Origin: Cristatella mucedo
Lineage: Eukaryota; Bryozoa; Phylactolaemata; Cristatellidae
Length of the DNA: 35,000 bases
NCBI GenBank assembly: GCA_009760855.2
Contig: WPIO01000025.1
Location: 3,972,501-4,007,500 of the forward strand
Direction: 5' to 3'
The notes under the pieces were generated by a model. It was given only the letters and a program-made list of their open reading frames with translations, made no database searches and was not told where the DNA came from. The position numbers and the translations under genes are program-made. Below are positions 10,109-20,933 of this stretch, in pieces (within the stretch, counting starts at the first letter, position 1; every line of letters starts with the position of its first letter).

Positions 10109-10228
10109 CAGCGCAAGTCTTGTTATCAGCTGCCAGTGCATAGCCCTTGCGACACAGGCAGTGTGGAGCACCATTTGCCATCGTGCACGTGTAAGAGCAG
10201 CCGTAGTTTTGGGGACACACCGTGGTGG
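10109..10228 (-). CDS. EGF exon 9, not calcium-binding
   Basis: The shortest exon (120 bp, phase 1-1), acceptor tatttag|CC, donor G|gtgagcta. Cysteines at 5, 11, 15, 24, 26 and 39 give a full EGF framework, but the start is STTVC and the C3-C4 loop CTMANGAPHC has neither the hydroxylation residue nor the aromatic. The C-terminal half (CRKGYALAADNKTC) is a typical EGF second lobe. It interrupts an otherwise calcium-binding run. A CAG/CTG-rich segment able to fold back lies about 20-50 nt beyond the donor. Confidence 0.88.
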
Positions 10229-10652
10229 CTAAATAAGAACGTGACCACAGGGTGACCCCAGGGTGATCGACCCCAGCGCACTGACACAGGAGGCAGCACT
10301 ACACGGCAGCAGGCTGCCTCCTGAAGTCGCACATCTGCATAGCCAGCACAACCGTTAGAGGAGAGCCGAAAGCACCAAGCAGCAGCAGCCAGTTCTAGGG
10401 GGCGGGGCATCATATTGAACCATGAGTTGGACCTCAGAGATGTTGGCTCAAAATAGCCAGCCGGTACGTGCCCCAGTGTGTTCAGCCAGTTGTCACTTTT
10501 GGACAGAGGGGGCAGGGCTCATGGGGGACAAGGAACGGACAAGGGACCTCGGAAACCTCTGAGAGAAAACTCAGTGGTTGCACTGGCTTTGCTGCAATAG
10601 TGGCTGTACAGCAGGGTTCTGCAGGCTAATTTTGCTCCACCAGGCAACTCAC
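10229..10652 (-). other. Intron between exons 8 and 9 (424 bp)
   Basis: Begins T|gtgagt and ends ttatttag. No repeat family, RNA gene or further exon recognised. Confidence 0.75.
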
Positions 10653-10787
10653 ACAGGCACGTGGTCTTGTCTGTCGCTAGGACGAGATCGCCGGGGCAGG
10701 TACAGCTGTAGGAGCCGTCCGTGTTGACACAGTTGATGTCAGACCAGCAGCCGGTCACACGACTTCCCATCAAGCACTCATTTACAT
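10653..10787 (-). CDS. cbEGF exon 8
   Basis: A 135-bp phase 1-1 exon with acceptor ttgcag|AT and donor T|gtgagttg. One calcium-binding EGF: DVNEC start, cysteines 5, 14, 20, 29, 31 and 44, motif CVNTDGSYSC. The residues after C5 (CPGDLVLATD) lack the usual aromatic of the G-[FY] pair, a small departure. The last base is T, which gives Ser as first residue of exon 9. Confidence in the donor comes from preserved phase; no other GT nearby does so. Confidence 0.91.
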
Positions 10788-11354
10788 CTGCAACATAGCA
10801 ATCACAGTTGGTGGGTGTGGCACACGTTCGTTGTACCACACTGCTGATCTTGACTGTGGATGCCAAGCACAGTAGCTCCAATCGACAAGCACGACACACT
10901 CTCTCAGAGAGCAATTTTCCTCATCATGCCCAAACTCAAACGAAGTCTTGCTGCTCACAGCACGATCAACTGCAATTCGCAAACTTGCAATACTACACAG
11001 GGAACGACTTGCTTGCTCGATGGGCCAGGAAAAGAGGTTTTGCAACATGCAAGAGGCCGCCGTCCACGAATTTCAATCAAGCAGGCAGCCTCAGATTAGG
11101 CAATCAGGCTCAGTCCTTTGTTTACCACCAGAAAAAGACTGACCGTAATTTCTTCAAAATAGCTCTCCTGTGGCATCCTGTTAGCATACATGCAAGCACT
11201 TAATCATATGTTGTAAGCAAATGATCATTTGTAAGCCGCCAGCGGTTCAATCTTTGGTTGTGGTCTGCCCAGATCGAGCTTTATTTTGCCTCCATGTCAA
11301 CAGCTGCTGAAGAGACAAGATGCGTGAAACAAAAAGACAGACACACGGAAAGAC

Positions 11355-11485
11355 AAGAAGATAGATTAGTAAGTAGATAGATGGATGGATAGAAAAATGG
11401 ATGAATGAGGGGGATGGATGGGTGAGTGGGTAGATGGATAGGTGGATAGATGGGTGGGAGGATGAATAAATAGATAATAATAATA
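11355..11485 (+). repeat. GATA/GATG imperfect tetranucleotide repeat
   Basis: Degenerate GATG, GATA and GGTG units running into the TAATAATAA tail of the adjacent minus-strand LINE. Its position directly at the LINE 3' end suggests expansion from the tail. Confidence 0.85.
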
Positions 11486-12063
11486 ATGCATTTGATAAAG
11501 CGCCCTCAGAGAAATCAATCTCTTTCTAGGCACTTTAAAATTGCTCCAAAGTAAGCATGATCGAATGGTTAGTGGTAGCATGCTGAATGAACAACAAGAA
11601 TAACGTGGTAAGGAGTGACATGCACAGGGTCAGCATGCAAGGATGGTTAGTGGCAGCATGCACAGTGTCAGCACGAATAGGCACATATAGGACATACAAA
11701 CGAATCACAGGGACCCACTAAATATTGTCATGAATCGATGCATTTTTAGTTTCTTTTTACATGTGGACAAGTCAGGAAATGTAGTGACACAAGTCGGGAG
11801 TGAGTTCCAGTCTTTGGGAGCATACGAACTAAAGGCACGGTCTCTAAAAAAAATTGAGGTTTGTACGAGGTATAGGTAAACAGTTAGATTCCGAAAAACG
11901 GGTGGTACGATGCTTAGCCTGGTGGGGAGTAGATCTGATAGATAGGCTGGAGCCAAAGAATGAAGTGACCTAAAAGTGAGTGACGAAACTTTGAAGTCGA
12001 TGCATCGCTTGACTGGGAGCCCGTGCAGGTCGGCGAGAAGTGGAGTAATGTGGCAACTGCGAT
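11474..12063 (-). mobile_element. L2-A LINE 3' copy
   Basis: Minus-strand sequence encodes CHITPLLADLHGLPVKR, FRSLHSLAPAYLSDLL, and RDRAFSSYAPKDWNSLP, the C-terminal domain of an L2/CR1 reverse transcriptase, then the 3' UTR and (TTA)n. It is 5' truncated at about 12063, where a GATA then GA repeat begins. An open frame continues across the GA tract, but the 140 bp beyond it (12197-12340) do not match L2-A. Confidence 0.85.
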
Positions 12064-12121
12064 TGATAAGCAGATCAATTGGCGGGTAGGTAGATAGATA
12101 GGTCGATAAGTAGATAGATAG

Positions 12122-12124
<3 letters not shown>

Positions 12125-12196
<72 letters not shown>
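12125..12196 (+). repeat. (GA)n microsatellite
   Basis: Perfect GA repeat of about 36 units, preceded by a short GATA stretch, at the 5' truncation edge of the LINE copy. Confidence 0.97.
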
Positions 12197-12199
<3 letters not shown>

Positions 12200-13236
12200 G
12201 CATATCTTTGGGTGGAGTAGGCGATGGTGTAGCTTGCCACTGATGCAATCAAGGTCTGGTAAGCCCCTCGGAGTAGAACTGCCGAAGGAACAGTCAAGAT
12301 CTTGTGCAGACGTTTGTAGCAATATAGAGACATCTGCAAAATGAGGGTGCTGCTTCCTTAATCTTCAGTACAGAATTCAGCACAAAATTCGGCCATGCTG
12401 CCCAGGTTAAACCCAGTGGTGGAGTGCTCGCCGACCAATGACATGGGCTCGAGTTCTACTGTGCATGTAAAACACACATAGGTAGCGATAAAGTTCTCTT
12501 AGGGTACCGTACGATTGAAATACATTTATAATTATGTATACTTCTGCAAGCATGAGCACAGGATTTGGCCAAAGAGGATGCATAAGGCAGCTGTAATGCT
12601 GCAGTGTACAGGGGTACCGATGATATGCTGGAAAAACACACTGGGGTACGGTAGCAACTTTGCTGTAAATGGGGTTCATTGCACCGGGACATTGTCAGAC
12701 CTTGTGACATGCAAGCCATTGCAGTACATATTTTTCTCCGATGCGTAGATATGGAGTGTGACCCTTGGCCTGCATGGCACAGCATGAGTAACTGTTTTTC
12801 TTTAACACGTCAATGAGCGCTGCAAGGGAACTGCTGCACTTGGCCACACCGTGCCACCCGCTGGTGTTACTGGGCTAGACCAGGACTTCCTCCACCAGAT
12901 TCTTAACCACTGCCCTACCAGTCTAGCTGAACTCATTCATTTGCACGAAGCTACTGTCTGCAGTTCAGCAATAGGCCTTGCTAGACTCTAAACAATGCAA
13001 CATGGATGTGACTTGTGGAATGGCTGATTACCAAGTTGCTCTTGAACTGATCAGATGGCTGGCAGCAGCAGCAGCGGCATCCGGGCCGTAGGAGAAAAGA
13101 AAGAGGCCAACCCACACTCCCGCTGTGCACTCTAGCAAGCATAATAATATCCGGTGTACTTCTAAGACCCACAGAAGCCCCCACTACCACCTGGCCAGCA
13201 GCCAAGTGTCTAACAAGTGCAATGCTGTTACTGTAG

Positions 13237-13435
<199 letters not shown>

Positions 13436-13529
13436 TAATAATACTATACAGAAGAGAGATAATAACAATAAAACATAGGAGAGAGATAATAGCAATAATA
13501 ATAACAGATTGGTAGGTATAGCATGCATA

Positions 13530-13573
13530 GAGAAGTAAATCTTTTCCTAGGCACTTTACATATGCTGTAAAGG
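13530..13573 (-). mobile_element. L2-A 3' UTR fragment
   Basis: AATCTTTTCCTAGGCACTTT and ACATATGCTGTAAAGG match the L2-A 3' UTR in minus orientation; ATAATAATAACA repeats just to the left resemble a decayed tail. Confidence 0.6.
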
Positions 13574-14093
13574 AATTCGCGTGAAGAGGAGTAAGCATTC
13601 ATTACACGGCACACTGGTGATGGTGATGGTGATGGTGACGGCTTAGTGCTGTGGCACTATAATCGCTGGCTCTTAGGTGCACCGAGCAAGGAGGCACTGC
13701 TATATCGCCTCTGCTGCCTGCTGCTGTGTACGGCAGTCGTTCGGAGTAGCACTAGTCAGACCTTTACCGAGCAGTGGGGGGAGGGGCGGAGACAGGCAGA
13801 GCAAGATTCGAACCGTCACAGTCGTCAGGGTACCGATGTGGAGGCTCGTGGCAGTGGCCACTCTTGCCGAGCTGACTGACTCGCTGCTGACCAGAGTCAC
13901 TCGTGGCTCGATTATCAAGCATAGACTCTGGTCATACACTCGGGGAAGGTTTTGAGTCCTCATTTCGGTTGTAAGGGATTGACTGGCTTCCTGGCGTTGA
14001 TGATTGCCCAGCAGCAGCTGCAAACTCACGGGCTGGCATTTGCTGCTGCCCCTCATGGCAGCACGTCTGCGCTTGCTGCACAAGAGAGCTTAC

Positions 14094-14216
14094 CCTGACA
14101 GACGCGAGTGCCGTTTAGAACGTATCCCCGTGCGCAGTAGCAGTAGTATGAGCCGACCGTATCTGCGCAGTACTGGCTGCAGCCGCCTCTATCAGGCTGT
14201 GCACACTCGTTCTCGT
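14094..14216 (-). CDS. cbEGF exon 7
   Basis: A 123-bp phase 1-1 exon, acceptor acttgcag|AC, donor G|gtaagctc. One cbEGF: start [N]ENEC after joining to exon 6, cysteines 5, 13, 17, 26, 28 and 40, motif CADTVGSYYC with Asp at the hydroxylation site. The C2-C3 spacing of three residues (CSQYC) is the compact type seen in many cbEGF domains. One N-G-T sequon at residue 35. The intron before it is 333 bp, that after it 3.3 kb. Confidence 0.93.
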
Positions 14217-14549
14217 CTGCAAGTGCAAGTGACCACTCAGAAAAATGGAGCCAAGCATGCGGCCAAAAGCATCGTGGAGTGCAGAAGACAAAGCAAGACC
14301 TGAATATGCTGAAGTCTGCTCTGGCTCCCTTCCAAGCCATCAGCGGCCAGAGAGCTCAGAGGAAGTCGGAGACTTCAGTGCACGACTAGGGCAGAAAACC
14401 GCTTGGCGCTAGCTTCAATGCCGCCCTCTCCGGTTGCAGATCACACCTTCGGCCACTGGGAGTGGGGGGGGGAGCCCCCTGCAGCTGCTGGTGCCACTGC
14501 CGAAAACAACAGTAGCCAATTTCGGCTGCCGAGGCAGCTGTGTACTCAC
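14217..14549 (-). other. Intron between exons 6 and 7 (333 bp)
   Basis: GT-AG, phase 1. Contains a poly-G run at 14463-14471. No other feature seen. Confidence 0.8.
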
Positions 14550-14801
14550 TGGTGCAGACGAACCCGTCACCAGTATAGCCCGGCTTGCAAGCACACCAGT
14601 AGCCGCCGTTGGTGTTGGTGCACTTGGCCAGGCTCTTGTCGCAGCCGTTCATCGACGGCAAGGCGCACTCATCAATGTCGATGCAGGTGAAGCCGTCGGT
14701 GGCGAGTAGATAGCCTCGGGGGCAGGTGCAGACGTAACTACCCACCGTGTTCACGCAGCCTCCGGCTGCACAGTTGATTTGCATGCTGCACTCATCCACG
14801 T
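14550..14801 (-). CDS. Double cbEGF exon 6 (two domains)
   Basis: A 252-bp phase 1-1 exon holding two complete calcium-binding EGF domains with no intron between them. Domain a: DVDEC start, cysteines 5, 11, 16, 25, 27, 40, motif CVNTVGSYVC. Domain b begins at residue 42: DIDEC, cysteines 46, 54, 61, 70, 72, 83, motif CTNTNGGYWC, ending in the short GYTGDGFVC loop. Acceptor ctgtag|AC, donor A|gtgagtac. The last base is A rather than G, so the next domain starts with Asn (AAC) when spliced to exon 7. Intron loss or a retained ancestral state explains the fusion. Confidence 0.93.
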
Positions 14802-14941
14802 CTACAGACAGAGCAGAAGGTCGGCATGCATTCGCCGGCATAGGAGTTAGACAGTATCGCTGCCCATCTCTTTGTCTCCTGTAGGATTTGAAAGTGCTGC
14901 CAGTCTGCACTCCTGCATAAGTCTTTCCATCTCAGCAGCTG

Positions 14942-14942
<1 letters not shown>

Positions 14943-14977
<35 letters not shown>
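14943..14977 (+). repeat. (CT)n microsatellite
   Basis: About 17 CT units, 140 nt into the region upstream of the exon 6 acceptor; reads GA in the transcript. Confidence 0.97.
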
Positions 14978-14979
<2 letters not shown>

Positions 14980-15305
14980 CAAATGTGCCTGATAATCACT
15001 TGGCAACCACCCGGCTCTCTCAATGCTGCCTCTCTGTTGTCTCTATCTCTCCATGCAATAGAGTATCTATTATTTACCTCTATCTCTGGCTCTCTGAGCC
15101 AATACACTATCACTGTTTCTATGTCTGTTTATTTATCTATTATTATTATTATTATTTTTATTTATTTATGTCTGTCTCTCTTACTAGCTTGCTGTACTTG
15201 TCTAGTGTATATCTGCCTTTCTCCGTGGCTCAGCTAAGCCCCACTTCGGTAGGCCTGCTGAGCAACAGTTTTCTTTTAATCAATCAGCAGGGGATGTATG
15301 CACAA

Positions 15306-15372
15306 TACACACACACACACACGCACACGCACGCACACAAACACACACACATACACACACACACACACACAT
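15306..15372 (+). repeat. (CA)n microsatellite
   Basis: CA repeat interrupted by CGCA and CATA units. Confidence 0.95.
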
Positions 15373-15782
15373 ATATACTGCTATTCCTTGTCAGCCGTCA
15401 TGCTGCACACACTAGTCTATTAGTCTTGTGTCCTTTCCTTTGCATGCCCTATTAAGCCTCTCAGTGCCACTGTCAGTACTAGTGGATAGAGCTATGCCAG
15501 CCGACTGGGGTCAGCATTCCTGTCACAGCCCAGGCACCATGCCGGCACTTTGGTTCATCAAAGACATGTTTATCATCGGCTAATGACAATCCCATACAGT
15601 CTGGTGAGTAGCACAAGCAAAGTGGTTGCAGGCAAAGCTGAGATGCAGAGGTAAATCAGCAGTTGCAGCAGTCCAGCTGCTTGCAGGCCCGAGCTCCATT
15701 CATCTGACTAGTATGGATGGAGTGAAGACCGGTGCTTGCATCAGACTATGACAACTCTCTCTTCTCTCTCTCTCACTCACTC

Positions 15783-15785
<3 letters not shown>

Positions 15786-15866
<81 letters not shown>
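15786..15866 (+). repeat. (CT)n microsatellite with C-run
   Basis: Perfect CT repeat of about 40 units ending in a ten-base C homopolymer. Confidence 0.97.
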
Positions 15867-15868
<2 letters not shown>

Positions 15869-16660
15869 CCCCCCCGTCAAGATTCTTTGACAACTCAATA
15901 AGAGGGCAGCAGTCCTGCTCGGGGGTGGGGTATGGGTAGGTTAATACAGTTACCCCGGGCAAAGTAGAGGTTGCTGGTGACTGAGTGCCGAGCATCCTGG
16001 TGTGTGCCCATAGCGTGTCCTCGTGCACGTGACCTCATGCAGCAGCCTCGGCAATGCAAGCTGCAAGCCTCCGGTGAGCAGCAGTGCTCTAACTAACCGA
16101 ATGCAAATGGGCCTCAGTACAACCCTCGGCTCTCCAAGCAGCAGCATCCAGCCGATATGGTGAGCTGTCCCTCTGATCATTCAGTCCTTTACCTGGCTGC
16201 CGGTCTGATTTGCCTCAACAAAATTGTTGTTTTTCATCCGGAGTAACCCACCCTGCACACAGTTGAGGCTTTGCCCAGCTGTTTGGCACCACTGCTCAGA
16301 GTCCAAGCTGGCATTTCAGGTAAACAAGTTCCTTTGCCAATCATTGCCACGAATGTGGCATGTCAATTAATAGGGGTGGTGGAATGATGTGACCCACATG
16401 ACAGGTTCTCTGGAGATGCAGGATCTCCCAGGGGTGGGAAGGGGGTGGGCTGGGGGGGGGGAAATCACTGACCTCTGCATCGACGATTAATAGTCAATTG
16501 GGGAGGAGCCTTGCTCGAGTATGAAGACAGTGCTTGCAGGGTTCCGGTAAAATGGCTTTTTCCTGTGTGCTTCGAGTGCTTGCAGAAGCACTAGGTTCGG
16601 TACACGTTTCTGGCTCTTATTGGTTATTGCTTTCCTTGTAGCAAGTTATTAAGCAGCAGA

Positions 16661-16733
16661 ATAGAGATTTGATTCTTCTGGGATGCTTTACAAAAGACAT
16701 TATTATTATTATTCTTATTATTATTATCACTGT
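16661..16733 (+). mobile_element. L2-A 3' terminus fragment
   Basis: ATAGAGATTTGATTCTTCTG, GGATGCTTTACAAAAGAC and (ATT)n correspond to the plus-strand 3' end of L2-A with several mismatches. It abuts an oppositely oriented L2-A fragment. Confidence 0.6.
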
Positions 16734-16769
16734 CCTTCTTTAAATGTAACACCACACACGTGGAGCAAG

Positions 16770-17570
16770 TCGAGTCAGAATGTCACAAATGCATGGACCA
16801 ACTTGGATGTGGTATCTAAGTGGTGTCAAAGTGTCTGCGGTGTCCAAGCAGGCCTGAGTATCGGCAACGTTACACAGCTGAAAGCAGGCAGACTTGACTG
16901 TGGAGCTGATGTAGTCATCTAGTGATTGATAGCAATTTGTAATATTTTAAATTTAAATTAAAACAAAGTCTTTGTGGAACAAAACGCCCAGCTTTCATGA
17001 AGATGCTACAGAAGAAGTGCTGGCCGAGCTGACTTTCATGGTTAGATTTTTCAAATATCTTAGTCACACTAGGCTTCCTGTGACTAGTAAGTTGGATTTA
17101 TCGTCATATAATTTGAGAAAGTTTGATGCCATCCTAGTGCGAATGTTATAAGGCAGCTGAGGCAGTACAAGATGCTGAAGGAAGGAAGTTTCGAAATCAC
17201 ATCAGCTGGGTGTCATCTCCATACAAATTGTAGCCTAGATTTTGCTTGCGATTACATCAATAAGGAGAGTACACATTTTAAAAAGAAGTGAACCAAGAAC
17301 AGATCTCCTATGTCCCTACCCTGCAGTTTACAGACTCCTCGGACGACTGTTGATCGTTTATGCTCTGACGTCTCCCACTGCGATAGGACCTATGCCACTG
17401 CAGTGCAGTGTTAGTGGTGCCTGCCGAGATGCAAGGCAAGAGGATGCGCTCAAGAAAGACTTGGTGATTAATAGTATCAAACACTGCGCAAAGATCAAGC
17501 AAAACGATCAGACTGACTCTACTTCAGCGTGGATTCTTGAGATGGGTTGTGTCAGTCTGGCCCGAACCCG
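16770..17570 (-). mobile_element. Decayed L2-A fragment with RT palm motifs
   Basis: On the minus strand VLLDLCAVFDTINHQ (17440-17490) is the motif A region of L2/CR1 reverse transcriptases (D-x-x-x-x-FD), LYGDDTQL at about 17205-17226 is the catalytic YxDD box (usual YADD, here YGDD), and 16775-16915 aligns at DNA level with the thumb-coding part of the copy at 20640-20780. Stops and deletions between these blocks make it non-functional. This is the only minus-strand copy that keeps the palm domain. Confidence 0.8.
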
Positions 17571-18570
17571 CCTGTCAGACTCAGGTGCTTGAGCAAGCCC
17601 TCTATACTCCTGGTAATCGCCCCTGGCCCAGGGGCGAGCTTTCATTGGGTTGCCTGTTCACTACACGTGTCAGATACTGAAACAACCATGTAGCCAAAAA
17701 AGACCAGCCAGGCCGATTTATTCCCACAGAAAACTTCCTTTCACTAGGTTAGGATAAACTCGTCTCACTAGTGCCATGCCACGCAATTTTCAAGGTTGGC
17801 CCCTCGCGCAAATTCTTAGGTCATGGTACTTTTGTTCAAAGGATCGATAATCTCTGATTGCCGTGCAGCTAGCTACTGGGTCGTAGCATGGCAGCAAGGT
17901 GCTGGCACTGGCGCCCCTTCGGTTGTGGTTCAAGCTTTGCAGAAAAGATCTTTTGACTTCCAGATAAGACCCGATGCCGCACAATCTCTCTCGCCCCATA
18001 AAAAAGGTTCTGGGCACAAACCCGCCCACTGCAGTAAGAATATGCTTGCAGTAATAATATGTGTGTCCAAGTTCATTTTCGAGCCTATACGGCTACAAAG
18101 AATATCCCTGAAATGCTTACACGAACAGTGCCGTTGAACACAAGCTATGTGCATTGGAAAAAACTGCACTAATTGCAGAATAAGTGAGAGTTAAGGATAA
18201 AGTCGGGCATGCCATTTGACGGGCATTCATGCTAGCACCAGATCTGTTCAAGATGGCAGCTGCCTGGCTAGCTCTTTCAATGGCTAGTATTTAACTCAAG
18301 CACACAGTGCACTCACAGAATCACACCACTTATAAGCAGTGGTGGTGCTTGATACCGAAGTGTCTTTTATGATTTACAATTTTTGAGCAATGTTGGGTTG
18401 CCATTTCCAACAGTTTTCTAGGCACACTTCATGCATTTTGCACAATCGAGTCAAGTTTCGCGGCACAAGCAGGGCGCTGATTGAGTTGTTGGCAACAGCA
18501 GACACTCTGACCTGCCCCCTTAAGAGCATGGCAATCTGCATTCGGCATCCTAACAAACCATTGAAGACCT

Positions 18571-18776
18571 CAAGCAAACTTATCCACGGCCACGATAGAT
18601 GAAAGATAAATAAGAGCAAGGGAAGACTAACTTAGTGGACAGCCTTGTTTTTATAAATAATAATAATCATAATAATGCACTTATAATTATTTACAAAAAC
18701 AAGGCTGTCCACTAAGCTAGCATCCCCTTGCTCTTATTTATCTTTCATCTATCGTGGCCGTGGATGAGTTTGCTTG
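18571..18776. repeat. Fold-back: 90-bp inverted repeat
   Basis: Arms 18571-18660 and 18687-18776 are reverse complements with about 84 of 90 positions matching; four of the six mismatches cluster at one place. The 26-bp loop contains AATAATGCACTT, like the extreme 3' end of L2-A. The arms contain no known terminal repeat of a DNA transposon. The transcript of either strand would form a long hairpin. Confidence 0.9.
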
Positions 18777-18805
18777 AAAGACAGAATTTGCATCTTACAG
18801 CTTAC

Positions 18806-18880
18806 GTATGGCCTGCAGCAGGACTCGAACCCACGACCAGGGTCGTGAGGTGCAACCTTCTTACTGCTCGACAATGATCA
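18806..18880 (-). mobile_element. tRNA-like SINE head beside the fold-back
   Basis: On the minus strand GGGTTCGAGTCC (18821-18832) is a near-perfect B box and TGTCGAGCAGTAAGAAGG (18856-18873) resembles an A box, with TCGTGGGTTCGA context shared with the SINE-2 copy at 26427. The right arm of the fold-back follows it, so the arm may be the body of this SINE. Confidence 0.6.
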
Positions 18881-19019
18881 TGAAATCTCTGACTATGGCA
18901 AAGAGGTACGGCACTCGGAAGCAATCCCTTCTGCTGAAGGATTGAACCGTTGGGTTGTTTGCCCAGTGGCTGGCCGACGAACAAGTCTGTAGGCAAGGCA
19001 GGGGTGACTAAGTACTTGC

Positions 19020-19154
19020 CCAAGCAGCTGAAGTTGTCTAGCTGCAAAGCGAATCCTGTCTTGCAGCTGCACGTGTAGGTGCCGCCGGGCTGGCTGGTGC
19101 AGCCACCATGTATGCCGTCACAAAGGTTGCTTCCCGAAAGGCACCAATCAATGT
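19020..19154 (-). CDS. EGF exon 5, atypical, with a GC donor
   Basis: A 135-bp phase 1-1 exon with acceptor cttgcag|AC. Cysteines at residues 5, 12, 19, 29, 31 and 44. It starts DIDWC: the conserved Glu calcium ligand is replaced by Trp, and the C3-C4 loop (CTSQPGGTYTC) is one residue longer and has no hydroxylation Asn/Asp. Calcium binding is doubtful. The only exit that preserves phase 1 is G|gcaagtac, a GC donor with otherwise strong U1 complementarity; the GT four bases further would leave phase 2 and break the frame with exon 6. An N-F-S sequon is at residue 41. Confidence 0.88.
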
Positions 19155-19951
19155 CTGCAAGCCAAGAGAATAACAGAGCTGCTCCTCTAGTGCTGCCAAG
19201 AACACGAAGCAGTGGTAAGACGATGTCACCAACTTTGCACCAGCTTTTAATTGCAACCGTACAACAGTGCTCCACTAGTCATACTTCAATATTGCAGACA
19301 TCTTTAATATTAACTGGCTGTGCAAGATGTCTCACGCTAGCTTGCTTAAAAAGTGCCCACCGAACCAAAAAGTTATAAAAAACGACTGTGCTAGCAACCG
19401 CGTGATAGGTTTAGCTACTCAGCGTGTGAAGCGAGGCCTGAGAGACTTGATAGCCAGATATACCACTTGAATCGAATAGATACCGGCATTGTGCATGCAA
19501 GGGATTGCATGATGCTGCTCTTGAAACCTGAGCTAGACGGTGCCAGGGCACTGAGAGCAGTATCGATCATGGCTTAATCGAAATCACACCATTTTGAATC
19601 AAAAGAACCGATTAAAGAGCTCACAATCGTGAGCTATAATTTCCAATGGAAACAATGCAGAAAAGAATCACGTTCAGCTCAAAAAACTTGGTTAACTGTC
19701 ATGCCTAAGTTCTCTTAAAAGCTAACATCTCGGCATGCAAAAGCAGTGACAGCAGAGTCCACATCGACATAGGAATGTCTAGCACCTGGCTAGGGTCCTC
19801 GGACAGTCAGGAGCTAAAACTTCTACGGTTCTTACCCAGTAACTGAAACGCACAGCCCGAGTTTAATCCCTTGCGACTTGCATGCCATATTACTTTGCTT
19901 CAAAAAAAAGTGATGCCATCATGTCTTGACGACCTCTCTGGCTGTAGGATT

Positions 19952-20878
19952 TTATAATAATAATAATAATGCACTTGATACAGCGCCCTCAGAGAACTCA
20001 ATCTCTTTTAAGGCACTTTACATTTGCTGCAAAGGGAAACACCATTGCATGGTGAGTAATATCATGCTTGATAAACAACATGAATAACATGGTTAGGGGT
20101 GACATGCACAGGGTCAGCATGCAAATGTGGTTAGTGGCAGCAAGCAACAGTGTCAGCACGCATAAGCACACGAAGAACGAATCACAGGGACCCACTAAAT
20201 GCTGTCCTAAATAAGTGTGTTTTCAAGTTCTTTTTTAATTCTGGTCAAGGCAGGGGATGTTCTGACGGAAGTCGGGAGGGAGTTCCAGGCTTTGGGAGCA
20301 TACGAACTAAATGCACGGTCTCCAAAGGATTTGAGGTTTGTACGAGGTATTGGTAAACTGTTGGATTCCGAAAAGCGGGTGGTACGATGCTTGGCCTGAT
20401 GGGGGAGTATGTCGGAGAGATAGGCTGGAGCCATAGGATGAAGGGACCTAAAAGTGAGCAACAAAACCTTGAAGTCAATCCGTTGCTTGACTGGTAGCCA
20501 GTGCAGGTCGGCGAGAAGTGGAGTAACGTGGCAACTGCGACGCTCACGACAGACAAGCCTAGCTGCGGAGTTTTGATCCAGCTGTGATCGCCTGATTGCA
20601 CATGCCGGTAGGCCAGTAAGCAGTGTGTTGCAGAAGTCAAGACGAGATGTCACAAATGCATGGACAAACTTAGACGTGGTATCCTTATCTAAACAAGCCC
20701 GAATTTTAGCAATGTTATGTAGCTGAAAATAGGCAGACTTGATTGTGGAGCTGATGTGGTCGTCTAACGAGAGGTCACTTTGGAACATGACACCTAGATT
20801 TCGAGTTGATTCAACAGTAGATATGCTGGCAGAGCCAATTTTGAGTGTAAGCCTTTCCAATCTCTGAATCACACTGGG

Positions 20879-20880
<2 letters not shown>
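19952..20880 (-). mobile_element. L2-A LINE, best-preserved 3' copy
   Basis: An uninterrupted 221-codon frame (20207-20872) encodes the reverse-transcriptase thumb and C-terminal region: STRNLGVMFQSDLSLDDHIS, SAYFQLHNIAKIRACL, FVTSRLDFCNTLLTGLP, LLADLHWLPVKQRIDFK, and FSSYAPKAWNSLP near the end. These are hallmarks of the L2/CR1 group of non-LTR retrotransposons. The 3' UTR ends in (TTA)n at 19952. It is 5' truncated at a (TA)n repeat, so palm and endonuclease domains are absent and it cannot be autonomous. An intact frame suggests the most recent insertion of the family here. Confidence 0.9.
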
Positions 20881-20924
<44 letters not shown>

Positions 20925-20933
20925 GTATATACT
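20881..20933 (+). repeat. (TA)n microsatellite
   Basis: TATATA repeat with two TGTA interruptions, exactly at the 5' edge of the LINE copy. Confidence 0.95.

Larger units (their letters stand above)
14802..19019 (-). other. Intron between exons 5 and 6 (4218 bp), GC-AG
   Basis: Starts gcaagt and ends ctgtag. Holds (CT)n (14943-14977, 15786-15866), (CA)n (15306-15372), an L2-A 3' end (plus), an L2-A fragment with reverse-transcriptase motifs (minus), the fold-back at 18571-18776 and a tRNA-like SINE head at 18806. Nothing recognised in 15870-16650 or 17600-18560. Confidence 0.7.

Noticed and set aside
12197-12340. Extension of the LINE open frame beyond the (GA)n tract
   Set aside because: It does not match L2-A coding sequence at this position; the frame is open only because the GA repeat has no stops.
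12915-12970. Minus-strand CAAATGAATGAG resembling an N-E-C cbEGF start
   Set aside because: The cysteine codon is absent (Phe instead) and no further EGF pattern follows.
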